64,000 nt of DNA from an uncultured Porphyromonadaceae bacterium (lineage in GTDB: Bacteria > Bacteroidota > Bacteroidia > Bacteroidales > Muribaculaceae): the NCBI GenBank assembly GCA_900546365.1, contig URCF01000002.1:62001-126000 (forward strand), written 5' to 3'. The notes under the pieces were generated by a model that saw only the letters and a program-made list of their open reading frames with translations, searched no databases and was not told where the DNA came from. A program made the translations under genes and the position numbers. Numbering within the stretch: the stretch's first letter is position 1; the number at the start of each line of letters is the position of its first letter. This document shows, piece after piece, positions 15,056 to 23,544 of the stretch.

Positions 15056-16069
15056 ATGAAAAGATTCCATACCTTCATGGCCATGCTATGCACGGCTGCA
15101 GTATCCGCGTTTGCAGCCGACAGCACAAAGGTTAATTATGTACCTGAAATCCACGGTGCTCTGCGCACCCGTATTGAGATGAACACCACTCAGGGGGAGT
15201 ATCGGTTTCAGGTGCGCAACGCCAGGGTAAGCCTCGGAGGCAACATCGCCTCATGGGCCAACTATTTCGTGCAGACCGACCTGTGCGACCAGGGCAAAAT
15301 GAAAATCCTCGATGCCTGGGCACGCATCAAACCCTCGGCGCAGCTCTATTTCCAAGCGGGACAGTTCAGGATGCCGTTTGGCGTGGAAACATTCCGTGCG
15401 CCCAACAACTATCTGTTTGCCAACCGCTCTTTCATGGGCAAGCAGATGTGCAACTACCGCGCCGTTGGAGCCAAGGCCACATACACTTTCGCCAAACTGC
15501 CTCTTGGCATAGAGGCGGGACTGTTCAGCCCCAACGCCATCGGCGACCACACCGGATGGAGCAAAGATGTGGCGTTCGCTTCCAAAGTATGGTACAAGCT
15601 GCGCAACGTAACCTTCACCACCGGCTTCAGCTCCATCCACCCCTCGCTGGTGCGGGCCAACCTTGTTGACGCCTCGGTGGTGTGGCAGGCAGGACGGTGG
15701 CATGTCGAGGGGGAGTATATGCACGAGCATTACGCCCACAAGGCCCACAAGGCAGCCCACAGCTATGTGGCTTTTGCCGACTATACCATGCCGGTGAGGG
15801 CGTGGAAATTCAACCGGCTGTCGTTCCAGGGGCGGTTTGACGGCATCACTGCCCACTCCTCGGCGATAGCCGGCGATGACAGACTGCTGATCACCAACAA
15901 TCCGGCACGCAACCGTGCCACACTCGGAGCCACCATAAGCTACATCCACACCAAGAGCATCGGACTGGATCTGCGTGTGAACTACGAGAAATATTTCCGG
16001 CACCATTCCACTGCCGTCACTCCCGATCTGGCCGACAAGGCAGTGCTGGAGCTTGTGGCCCGTTTTTGA
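15056..16069 (+). CDS. Porin of the phosphate-selective O/P type
   Basis: 337 residues with a signal peptide (MKRFHTFMAMLCTAAVSAFA). The mature protein is a beta-barrel: regular amphipathic strands, an early VPEIHGALRTRIE strand, the typical porin O/P stretch LYFQAGQFRMPFGVETF (residues ~96-112) and a terminal aromatic (LELVARF). Such porins let small anions or solutes across the outer membrane. A His-rich loop (HEHYAHKAHKAAHS) is unusual and might bind metal. It is transcribed divergently from the BamA-like gene. Confidence 0.85.
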   Translation: MKRFHTFMAMLCTAAVSAFAADSTKVNYVPEIHGALRTRIEMNTTQGEYRFQVRNARVSLGGNIASWANYFVQTDLCDQGKMKILDAWARIKPSAQLYFQAGQFRMPFGVETFRAPNNYLFANRSFMGKQMCNYRAVGAKATYTFAKLPLGIEAGLFSPNAIGDHTGWSKDVAFASKVWYKLRNVTFTTGFSSIHPSLVRANLVDASVVWQAGRWHVEGEYMHEHYAHKAHKAAHSYVAFADYTMPVRAWKFNRLSFQGRFDGITAHSSAIAGDDRLLITNNPARNRATLGATISYIHTKSIGLDLRVNYEKYFRHHSTAVTPDLADKAVLELVARF

Positions 16070-16143
16070 CGATATTTTTTTGAACAGTGTTGGAGATGGA
16101 TGGGATTTTGTGTAATTTCGCCACAGAATAACATTATAGATAT

Positions 16144-16695
16144 ATGATATACAAATTTCGTATTGTGTCGGATGAGGTGGAAAACTTCAAACGCGAGATA
16201 GAAATTGATGCTGACAGCACCTTCCTTGACCTGCGCAACGCCATTCTGGAGAGCGTGGGGTATGACAAAGGGCAGATGAGCTCGTTTTTCGTGTGTGAGG
16301 ACGGCTGGGAAAAAGGCCGCGAGATCACACTCGAGGATATGGGCAGCGACTCGTCGGAGGATGTTTATCTGATGGACGAGAGTGTGCTCAGCGACTTTGT
16401 TGAGGATGAGGGTCAACGACTGATATTTGTGTTTGATTATCTCACCGACCGCTCGTTTTTCATGGAGCTCAAGCGCACCACCCCCGGCAAGCATCTTGAT
16501 GCGGCAGTGTGCACCGCCTCGGTGGGTGACGCACCCGATGAGGGGGTGAACCTTGACGATTTCGATGCCAAGATTGATGCCAAGGCTGCCGCAGCCGCCT
16601 CTACCAGCGACATCGACGAGGATTTCTACGGCTCCGAGGAGTTCAACGAGGACGAATTTGATGCCGCCGGATACGATGAGTTCAATTTTGATTGA
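16144..16695 (+). CDS. Plasmid pRiA4b ORF-3-like protein (IS1096 passenger TnpR-like)
   Basis: 183 residues. Residues 1-115 match the pRiA4b ORF-3-like fold (PF07929): IYKFRIVSDEVENFKREIEI, a SSFFVCEDGWEKGREITL turn, and RLIFVFDYLTDRSFFMELKR. The C-terminal ~50 residues are an acidic low-complexity tail (DIDEDFYGSEEFNEDEFDAA). This family is widespread in Bacteroidales next to housekeeping genes and is not mobile here despite its name. The gene overlaps ruvX by one base. Function unknown. Confidence 0.85.
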   Translation: MIYKFRIVSDEVENFKREIEIDADSTFLDLRNAILESVGYDKGQMSSFFVCEDGWEKGREITLEDMGSDSSEDVYLMDESVLSDFVEDEGQRLIFVFDYLTDRSFFMELKRTTPGKHLDAAVCTASVGDAPDEGVNLDDFDAKIDAKAAAAASTSDIDEDFYGSEEFNEDEFDAAGYDEFNFD

Positions 16696-17120
16696 TGGGG
16701 CGTCTGTTAGCCATTGACTATGGCCGCAAACGGTGCGGCATAGCTGTGACCGACACTCTCCGGATAGTGGCCACCGGACTCGCTACCGTGCCCACAGCCG
16801 GGCTTGTGGAGTTTGTGAAGCGTTATGCTGCTTCGGAGCCGGTGGATGCCATAATCGTGGGGTTGCCGCGCACAGTGCAGGGGCAGGAGAGCGAATCGAT
16901 GCGCTACATCAGGCCCGGCATTCAGAAACTCTCGCAGGCGCTTCCCGGAGTGAAGGTGGAGTTTTTCGATGAGCGGTTCACCTCCGTGCTCGCCCACCGG
17001 TCGATGCTCGACTCGGGGATGAAAAAGATGCAGCGGCGCGACAAGGCGGTGGTGGACGAGATTGCGGCCACCATCATATTAAACGATTACTTGCAGTCAA
17101 AACAATATCAAGACCAATGA
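16695..17120 (+). CDS. ruvX: Putative pre-16S rRNA nuclease / Holliday junction resolvase RuvX (YqgF)
   Basis: 141 residues from the ATG at 16695, which shares its A with the previous TGA. The RNase H-like signature MGRLLAIDYGRKRCGIAV with Asp8 opens the protein, followed by AIIVGLPRTVQG, VEFFDERFTSVLA (catalytic Glu/Asp) and the C-terminal DEIAATIILNDYL (third Asp). In E. coli YqgF takes part in 16S rRNA 5' maturation. It is translationally coupled on both sides (TGATG upstream, ATGA to def). Confidence 0.95.
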   Translation: MGRLLAIDYGRKRCGIAVTDTLRIVATGLATVPTAGLVEFVKRYAASEPVDAIIVGLPRTVQGQESESMRYIRPGIQKLSQALPGVKVEFFDERFTSVLAHRSMLDSGMKKMQRRDKAVVDEIAATIILNDYLQSKQYQDQ

Positions 17121-17677
17121 AACTACCTATATATCTTTACGGCCATCCGGTGCTCCGCAAAGTGAGCGAGGAGGTGACCCCAGACTATCCGGAGCTCAAA
17201 AAGCTCATTGACGATATGTATGAAACCATGTATTTCTCCGAAGGTGTAGGGCTCGCCGCTCCGCAAATAGGCCGTAACCACCGCATTGTGGTGATCGATG
17301 CCGATCCGGTGGGAGAATCGTTCCCGGAGTGTGCCGGGCGCAAGATGACACTCATCAACCCCGTGGTAGAGGTGCTCGAAGGCGACACCTGCTCCCGCGC
17401 CGAGGGGTGTCTGAGTCTGCCCGGACTGAGCGAGGATGTGAAGCGTGTGGAGCATATCCGCCTCAGCTGGACAGATGAGAATTTCCAGCCCCACACCGAG
17501 GAGATATCCGGGTTTCTCGCACGCATAGTGCAGCATGAGTGTGACCACCTCGAGGGAAAGGTGTATATCGACCATATCTCTCCCATCCGCAAGCAACTCA
17601 TCCGCAGCAAGCTCAACAATATAGTGTCCGGCAAAACCCGCTGCGACTATCCCGCGAAATACGCTCCAAAAAAATAA
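17117..17677 (+). CDS. def: Peptide deformylase
   Basis: 186 residues. It removes the N-formyl group from new proteins. All three motifs are present: GVGLAAPQIG (43-52), EGCLSLPG with the metal ligand Cys98, and IVQHECDHLEG with His140, Glu141 and His144. The start overlaps ruvX by four bases. A 29-base gap separates it from ettA. Confidence 0.98.
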   Translation: MKLPIYLYGHPVLRKVSEEVTPDYPELKKLIDDMYETMYFSEGVGLAAPQIGRNHRIVVIDADPVGESFPECAGRKMTLINPVVEVLEGDTCSRAEGCLSLPGLSEDVKRVEHIRLSWTDENFQPHTEEISGFLARIVQHECDHLEGKVYIDHISPIRKQLIRSKLNNIVSGKTRCDYPAKYAPKK

Positions 17678-17706
17678 TCATTACCAAACCACAATCCTGA
17701 CCAATT

Positions 17707-19392
17707 ATGGCCGACGATAAGAAAGTGATATTCTCCATGGTGGGTGTGAGCAAAATCTATCCACCGCAGAAACAAGTGCTTAAAAACATATACCTGTCGT
17801 TTTTCTACGGTGCCAAAATCGGCATCATAGGTTTGAACGGCTCCGGTAAGTCCTCGCTGCTGAAAATTATTGCCGGCATAGACAAGGATATTCAGGGAGA
17901 GGTGGTGTTCTCACCGGGCTATTCGGTGGGGTACCTCGAGCAGGAGCCCAAGCTCGATGCCGACAAAACAGTGATAGAGATAGTGCGCGAGGGTGTGCAG
18001 CCGATCATGGACCTGCTGGCGGAGTTTGACAAAGTCAATGAGGCTTTCGGCGACCCGGATGTGCTGGAGGATCCCGACAAGATGGATGCCCTGATTGCAC
18101 GCCAAGCCGAGCTTCAGGATGCCCTCGATGCAGCCGATGCGTGGAACATCGACTCCAAGCTCGAGCGCGCCATGGATGCGCTTCAATGTCCGCCCGACGA
18201 CCAGAAGGTGGGAACCCTGTCCGGCGGTGAGCGTCGCCGTGTGGCTTTATGCCGCCTGCTGCTCCAGCAGCCTGATGTGCTGCTGCTTGACGAGCCCACC
18301 AACCACCTTGACGCCGAGTCGATCGACTGGCTTGAGCAGCACCTCCGTCAGTATCCCGGCACCGTCATAGCCATCACCCACGACCGCTATTTCCTTGACC
18401 ATGTGGCAGGATGGATTCTGGAGCTTGACCGTGGCGAAGGGATTCCATGGCAGGGCAACTACTCTTCATGGCTTGAGCAGAAAACCAAGCGCATGGCCAT
18501 GGAGGAGAAGCAGGCCAGCAAGCGCCGCAAAACTCTTGAGCGCGAGCTTGAATGGGTGCGGATGGCTCCCAAGGCGCGTCAGGCCAAGGGTAAAGCACGA
18601 CTCAACTCCTACGACCGTCTGCTCAATGAGGACCAGAAGCAGCGCGAGGAGCGTCTGGAGATTTTCATCCCCAACGGTCCCCGTCTGGGTCAGAAAGTGA
18701 TTGAGGCCACCGGCCTGAGCAAGGCTTACGGCAAGAAACAGCTGTTCAACAATCTGGATTTCACCCTGCCGCCCAACGGCATTGTGGGCGTGATTGGCCC
18801 CAACGGCGCCGGCAAGACCACACTCTTCCGCCTCATAATGGGACAGGAAGCTCCCGATGCAGGCACATTCGATGTGGGCGAAACCGTGAAGATAGCCTAC
18901 GTTGACCAGACCCACCACGACCTCCTGCCCGAAAAGTCGGTGTATGAGGTGATTTCACAAGGCGTGGAGAGTTTCCGCATGGGTGGCCGCGATGTGAACG
19001 CCAGAGCCTATCTGTCGAAATTCAACTTCTCCGGTGCCGACCAGGAAAAGAAAATCGGAGTGCTGTCGGGTGGCGAACGCAACCGTCTTCACCTCGCCAT
19101 GGCACTCAAGGAAGAGGGGAATGTGCTGCTGCTCGACGAGCCTACCAACGATATTGATGTCAACACTCTGCGAGCCCTTGAGGAAGGTTTGGACGACTTC
19201 GCGGGATGTGCTGTGGTAGTGAGCCACGACCGCTGGTTCCTTGACCGCATCTGCACCCACATCCTGTCGTTTGAGGGCGATGGCAATGTAGTGTTCTACG
19301 AAGGCTCCTACAGCGACTACGAAGAGTTCAAGCGTGCCCACAACGGTGGCAAGGAGCTGCCGCGCCGCCGTTACCGCAAACTGATGGAATGA
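17707..19392 (+). CDS. ettA: Energy-dependent translational throttle protein EttA (ABC-F)
   Basis: 561 residues, the normal EttA size. Two ATP-binding cassettes without membrane segments: Walker A GLNGSGKSS (42-50) and GPNGAGKTT (~364-372), signatures LSGGERRRVAL (~172) and LSGGERNRLHL (~454), and Walker B LLLDEPTNHLDAES and LLLDEPTNDIDVNT. The P-site interaction linker, rich in Arg/Lys, lies between (KARQAKGKARLNSYDRLL). EttA gates the first peptide bond on the ribosome according to ATP/ADP ratio. The stop overlaps the start of a sulfatase gene. Confidence 0.97.
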   Translation: MADDKKVIFSMVGVSKIYPPQKQVLKNIYLSFFYGAKIGIIGLNGSGKSSLLKIIAGIDKDIQGEVVFSPGYSVGYLEQEPKLDADKTVIEIVREGVQPIMDLLAEFDKVNEAFGDPDVLEDPDKMDALIARQAELQDALDAADAWNIDSKLERAMDALQCPPDDQKVGTLSGGERRRVALCRLLLQQPDVLLLDEPTNHLDAESIDWLEQHLRQYPGTVIAITHDRYFLDHVAGWILELDRGEGIPWQGNYSSWLEQKTKRMAMEEKQASKRRKTLERELEWVRMAPKARQAKGKARLNSYDRLLNEDQKQREERLEIFIPNGPRLGQKVIEATGLSKAYGKKQLFNNLDFTLPPNGIVGVIGPNGAGKTTLFRLIMGQEAPDAGTFDVGETVKIAYVDQTHHDLLPEKSVYEVISQGVESFRMGGRDVNARAYLSKFNFSGADQEKKIGVLSGGERNRLHLAMALKEEGNVLLLDEPTNDIDVNTLRALEEGLDDFAGCAVVVSHDRWFLDRICTHILSFEGDGNVVFYEGSYSDYEEFKRAHNGGKELPRRRYRKLME

Positions 19393-20915
19393 TGATTGCC
19401 CGGGCTGTTGCCGGAGCTGCGGCCATGCTGCTCTCCGGAGCGGCTTCAGCCGCCGACCGCCCCAACATTCTGCTGTTTCTGGTGGATGACATGGGGTGGC
19501 AAGACACCTCCGTGCCGTTTCACTCGGAACGCACGCCGCTCAACGAACGCTTCCATACCCCTAATATGGAGCGGCTCGCGGCAATGGGGATGAAATTCAC
19601 CAACGCCTACGCATGCAGCATCAGCTCGCCGAGCCGCTGCAGCCTCATGACCGGGATGAACGCGGCCCGCCACAGGGTGACCAACTGGACTTTCCGCTAC
19701 AACGCCACCACCGATGAGCCCGATTCCACCGTCATTCTGCCCGATTGGAACTACAATGGCATCCAGCCGGGCCCAGGCGTGCCCAACTCAGCCGTCGGCA
19801 CTTCGTTTGTAGAGTTGCTCCGGATGCATGGCTACCGCACCATCCATTGCGGCAAAGCGCATTTCGGCTCGCTCGGCACTCCCGCGGCCGACCCTCTCAA
19901 CTACGGATTCGACATCAACATCTGCGGCCATGCCGCCGGGGGCCTCGCCTCATATCTCGGCGAACAGCGGTACGGCCACGATGCCAACGGTATCGCCGTG
20001 AGCGGTTTTGCAGTTCCAGGCCTTGAGCAGTACTGGGGCAGCGATGTTTTTGCCACCGAAGCTCTCACCCGCGAAGCCATTAAAGCCCTGCAGGCAAACA
20101 GCGCCAGCGGTCAACCGTTTTTCCTCTACATGTCGCACTACGCTGTCCATGTGCCGATGCAGCCCGACAGCCGCTTTGTGCAGCGGTATCTTGACGCCGG
20201 ACTCTCAGCCACCGAAGCAGCATACGCCTCCATGGTGGAAGGGATGGACAAAAGTCTCGGGGACCTGATGGATTATCTCGGGAGCACCAACCAGCTCTCC
20301 AAGACCATCATAATATTCATGAGCGACAACGGTGGCCTCGCGGCCCTCGGACGCACCCCACCGCTCAATCAGCAGAACGCGCCTCTCCGCAGCGGCAAAG
20401 GATCTGTGTATGAAGGTGGTGTGCGCGAGCCTATGATACTCTATTGGCCCGGTGTCACCCCGCAGGGGAGTGTCAACCATCAGCCCCTCATCATCGAGGA
20501 TTTCTATCCCACAATTCTTGAGATGGCCCATGTGGATGACTACGATGTACCGCAACAAATTGACGGGCGCAGTTTTGTGCCGCTTGTCACCAACCCGTCC
20601 GCCCAAGCCACCGACCGACCGCTCTACTGGAACACGCCCAACACATGGATATCCGGTGACCACCGCGACGCCGGCATAGGCCAAACCGCTGCCATACGCA
20701 AAGGCAGCTATAAACTCGTGTACTGGTACAAGGATGGGAAAAAAGAGCTTTACAACCTCGCCGATGACATCGGCGAAACCACCGACCTCTCCCGACAGCT
20801 CCCCGAAATAGTGTCGGAGCTCAGCCGCGACCTCGGCAGATACCTGCGCCAAACCAACGCACAGCGCCCCGCCCTCGCCGCCACCGGCCTCCCCTGCCCT
20901 TGGCCGGATGAGTGA
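19389..20915 (+). CDS. Serine-type sulfatase, exported
   Basis: 508 residues with a signal peptide (ARAVAGAAAMLLSGAASA). The sulfatase S1 signature is SISSPSRCSLMTG: Ser79, with Pro81 and Arg83, would be turned into formylglycine by a radical-SAM maturase (anSME) acting before export. Metal ligands Asp33-Asp34 (FLVDDMGW) and the later FMSDNGG (Asp-Asn) are present, as is the GKAHFG substrate loop. Such enzymes desulfate host mucins or glycosaminoglycans. The exact substrate cannot be read. It overlaps ettA by ATGA, an odd pairing with a translation factor, so it may simply use read-through expression. Confidence 0.92.
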   Translation: MMIARAVAGAAAMLLSGAASAADRPNILLFLVDDMGWQDTSVPFHSERTPLNERFHTPNMERLAAMGMKFTNAYACSISSPSRCSLMTGMNAARHRVTNWTFRYNATTDEPDSTVILPDWNYNGIQPGPGVPNSAVGTSFVELLRMHGYRTIHCGKAHFGSLGTPAADPLNYGFDINICGHAAGGLASYLGEQRYGHDANGIAVSGFAVPGLEQYWGSDVFATEALTREAIKALQANSASGQPFFLYMSHYAVHVPMQPDSRFVQRYLDAGLSATEAAYASMVEGMDKSLGDLMDYLGSTNQLSKTIIIFMSDNGGLAALGRTPPLNQQNAPLRSGKGSVYEGGVREPMILYWPGVTPQGSVNHQPLIIEDFYPTILEMAHVDDYDVPQQIDGRSFVPLVTNPSAQATDRPLYWNTPNTWISGDHRDAGIGQTAAIRKGSYKLVYWYKDGKKELYNLADDIGETTDLSRQLPEIVSELSRDLGRYLRQTNAQRPALAATGLPCPWPDE

Positions 20916-20948
20916 CCGCCTCCATTGATGTAATTCTTATAAGTCCCT

Positions 20949-21605
20949 ATGAAACCTGAACTTATAATATTTGATTTTGACGGCACCCTTGCCGACACCA
21001 CCGCCACCATTCTCTCCACCTACGCCATGGCCATCAAGGAGTTGGGTACTGACAAACGCACTGATGCCGAATGTCAAGCCACCATCGGATTGCCGCTCAA
21101 GGAGGGGTTTCGTCAGCTCTACCCCGACTTCAGCGATGAGCAGCTCAGCAACTGCGTGGACACCTATCGCCGCATATTCAACCTCAATAAGCTGAAACTC
21201 ATCCCGAAATTATATCCCGGAGTCAAGGAAACCCTTCAACAGCTTGAGGCACGAGGCATACAAATGGCTGTTGCCTCCTCGCGCTCCCGCGAATCGCTGA
21301 TAGAGTTTTGCGAAAAATGCGGCATCAAGGAGCATTTCGCCCTGATACTCGGTGCCGACGATGTGGACCATGCCAAGCCCAATCCCGAGCCGGTGCTCAC
21401 TACGCTCAACAGGCTCCATAAGGATGCCGCCCGCACATTGGTGGTGGGCGACATGCCTGTGGATATAGCCATGGGCAGCGGTGCAGGATGCCGAACTGTC
21501 GGCGTCACCTACGGCAACTCCTCGCGCAGCGACCTGACAGCCGCCGGGGCCACATACGTGATTGATTCATTCCCCGCACTCTTGGAGAATATAGTCGTGA
21601 GATAG
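20949..21605 (+). CDS. HAD-superfamily phosphatase
   Basis: 218 residues. HAD motif I IIFDFDGTLADT (Asp9, Asp11), motif II VASSRSRESL, motif III Lys in HAKPNPEP and motif IV VVGDMPVDIAMGSGAG are complete. It resembles phosphoglycolate phosphatase, PpaX-type pyrophosphatases or beta-phosphoglucomutase-like enzymes; the motifs do not choose between them. It follows the sulfatase gene by 33 bases and precedes crcB by one base. Confidence 0.88.
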   Translation: MKPELIIFDFDGTLADTTATILSTYAMAIKELGTDKRTDAECQATIGLPLKEGFRQLYPDFSDEQLSNCVDTYRRIFNLNKLKLIPKLYPGVKETLQQLEARGIQMAVASSRSRESLIEFCEKCGIKEHFALILGADDVDHAKPNPEPVLTTLNRLHKDAARTLVVGDMPVDIAMGSGAGCRTVGVTYGNSSRSDLTAAGATYVIDSFPALLENIVVR

Positions 21606-21606
21606 T

Positions 21607-21981
21607 ATGTTGAAAGCATTTGTAGCGATATTTTTTGGCGGAGGCATAGGCAGCGCACTCAGATATGCCGTCCAACTGCTGCTGCACGAGCGGATTGTAG
21701 CCTACAATTTTCCTTGGGCCACCTTTGGGGTCAATATTGTGGGAAGTTTCCTGATCGGGCTGTTCTATGCTGTGTCGGCGAAGTTCAACCTTTCGGATGA
21801 AGTACGGTTGCTTCTCACCGCGGGGCTCTGTGGCGGCTTCACCACATTCTCCACATTCAGCAACGACAATCTGATTATGCTCCGCAATGGCGAATGGTTC
21901 CTGTGCCTTGTCTATGTGATAGTGAGCGTGACTCTTGGCATTGCCGCCTGCCTCTTGGGTAGCAGCATTGTCAGATCCTGA
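21607..21981 (+). CDS. crcB: Fluoride channel CrcB/Fluc
   Basis: 124 residues, four membrane helices, inner membrane. Dual-topology dimers of this family export fluoride. Signatures: FFGGGIGSALRYAVQ in helix 1, WATFGVNIVGSFLIGLF in helix 2 and the pore motif GLCGGFTTFSTFSNDN in helix 3. The start lies one base after the HAD gene, indicating co-transcription. No fluoride riboswitch is visible upstream, since the gene is internal to the transcript. Confidence 0.95.
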   Translation: MLKAFVAIFFGGGIGSALRYAVQLLLHERIVAYNFPWATFGVNIVGSFLIGLFYAVSAKFNLSDEVRLLLTAGLCGGFTTFSTFSNDNLIMLRNGEWFLCLVYVIVSVTLGIAACLLGSSIVRS

Positions 21982-22026
21982 CTCCATTAAGTAACTCCAC
22001 ATGAGAGGTGCCACCGCACCGACAGG

Positions 22027-22647
22027 TCAGTAAACCACCAGCGACGAGATAACTTCGTCAGCTTTCTTCGGGCCGTATGTCTGCTCTATTATGGCTTTGG
22101 CAAAATCAAATGTTGTGCCTGGCCCCTCGGAGGTCACTATGTTACCATCCACCACTGACTTCTGCTTCACATACTCCACTCCAGCAGCTTTGAGAGCATC
22201 AGCCGTGGCCGGATGACCTGTGGCTGTTTTGCCTTTCAATATGCCGAGCGGCGCGAGTATCACAGCCGGGGCGGCACATATAGCGGCTATCTTGCCACCC
22301 TTTTCATATTGGGTCATTATTATCTGATTCACAGCAGCACTGTTGTGAAGATTTGAGGCGCCGGGATCACCACCGGGCAGAATGATCCATTCTGCATCAG
22401 CGGGGTTGATATCGTTGATAACACTGTCGGCCACAAGTGTTTGACTTGTAGCACCGACCACAGCGGTTGTCGGCTCCACCGACACAGTCACCACATCAAG
22501 GCCCGCCCTGCGCAGAGCATCCACAGTGACCACAGCCTCAGTCTCTTCCACGCCGTCGGCATAGAATATATACGATTTTTTTGCACTCATTGTCATTGAA
22601 TTGAGTATTATTACTGATAGAATTATAAGTCGGAATAAGTGTGTCAT
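22027..22647 (-). CDS. DJ-1/PfpI-family protein with N-terminal signal
   Basis: 206 residues from the ATG at 22647. The DJ-1 fold is clear: YIFYADGVEETEAV with Glu37, IILPGGDPGASNL and the nucleophile elbow AAICAAPAVI with Cys124. This resembles YajL/DJ-1-type proteins (proposed glyoxalase or chaperone-like roles; the activity is debated). Unusually, the first 20 residues (THLFRLIILSVIILNSMTM) are a hydrophobic signal or anchor, so the enzyme may be exported; a later Met at residue 18 or 20 would give a cytosolic form. Convergent with crcB, 45 bases apart. Confidence 0.88.
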   Translation of the reverse strand: MTHLFRLIILSVIILNSMTMSAKKSYIFYADGVEETEAVVTVDALRRAGLDVVTVSVEPTTAVVGATSQTLVADSVINDINPADAEWIILPGGDPGASNLHNSAAVNQIIMTQYEKGGKIAAICAAPAVILAPLGILKGKTATGHPATADALKAAGVEYVKQKSVVDGNIVTSEGPGTTFDFAKAIIEQTYGPKKADEVISSLVVY

Positions 22648-22802
22648 ATTCCTATAACAATCCAATGTCCAAAAAGATTGATGCGAAGTTCAAATCAATG
22701 CCGGTTTCCGCGCGATTTTGCAAGCTTAAGCCGATGCATGCAGCTCCGATGATATGTACGGGATTGTCAATGTGACTGCCACCCGTGGCGCACTCAACAA
22801 TT

Positions 22803-23426
22803 TTAGCCGTAGAAGCTGGTGAAAGAGCCTCGCTCCTGCTCCGGAATCCCATCCTTGTCGGCCTGTGCCTTGAACGCCTTGATCATAAAAGCCATGTTGC
22901 GGGCAAGGTTGCGCATGGTTTGCAACCCCTCGAGGTCCCTCTCCACATCGGCGGCTGTGAATCCATGCACCTCGTTCCAATAGGTGCTGGACGCGACAGG
23001 CATGGAACATATGGTGAAATATTTGTTGATTTCATCAAAAGCCGATGTTGAACCGGCACGGCGCGAGGACACAACTGAAGCACCCACTTTCATGGTTTTG
23101 TCAAACTGCCCCGAGGTGCTGTAGAAAAGTCGGTCGAGAAATGAGAGCACCTGTCCGTTGCTGCCGGCATAGTAGGTGGGGGTGCCGACAACGAGGCCAT
23201 CGGCTGCGGCAAACTTGGGAGCCACCTCATTGACAACATCGTTGAACACGCACCTGCCATGCTCGCGGCAGAAATTGCACGCGATACACCCACGAATATC
23301 CTTGGTGCCGATATTGACGCGCTCCACCTCGATGCCACATTCGGCAAATGTTTTCTCCATCTCCTGCAAAGCTCTGTCAACACATCCATTGAGATGCGGG
23401 CTACCGTTGATTGTCAGTACCTTCAT
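22803..23426 (-). CDS. Flavodoxin-fold FMN reductase (iron-sulfur-flavoprotein-like)
   Basis: 207 residues from the ATG at 23426, giving the usual start MKVLTINGSPHLNGCVD with the FMN phosphate loop. The family's cysteine motif CIACNFCREHGRC follows at ~47-59; ISF-type members bind a 4Fe-4S cluster there. VGTPTYYAGSNGQVLSFLDR is the second FMN loop. It probably acts as a cytosolic NAD(P)H- or ferredoxin-linked flavoprotein. Substrate unknown. About 155 bases without recognisable signals separate it from the DJ-1 gene. Confidence 0.85.
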   Translation of the reverse strand: MKVLTINGSPHLNGCVDRALQEMEKTFAECGIEVERVNIGTKDIRGCIACNFCREHGRCVFNDVVNEVAPKFAAADGLVVGTPTYYAGSNGQVLSFLDRLFYSTSGQFDKTMKVGASVVSSRRAGSTSAFDEINKYFTICSMPVASSTYWNEVHGFTAADVERDLEGLQTMRNLARNMAFMIKAFKAQADKDGIPEQERGSFTSFYG

Positions 23427-23488
23427 AAGGATTGTAATATAGGATTTGTATTCAAATAAAGTCTGGTCACATAGTAGCAACAGCTTAA

Positions 23489-23506
23489 CGGGAAAAACTG
23501 TTCCCG
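23489..23506. terminator. Small hairpin downstream of the second sulfatase
   Basis: CGGGAA and TTCCCG with a 6-base loop, 38 bases after the leftward sulfatase stop. Only six base pairs and no T-run on the minus side, so the call is weak. Confidence 0.35.
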
Positions 23507-23544
23507 CTTATACTATTGGCCATCAATGCTACCGGGTAGGAGGG

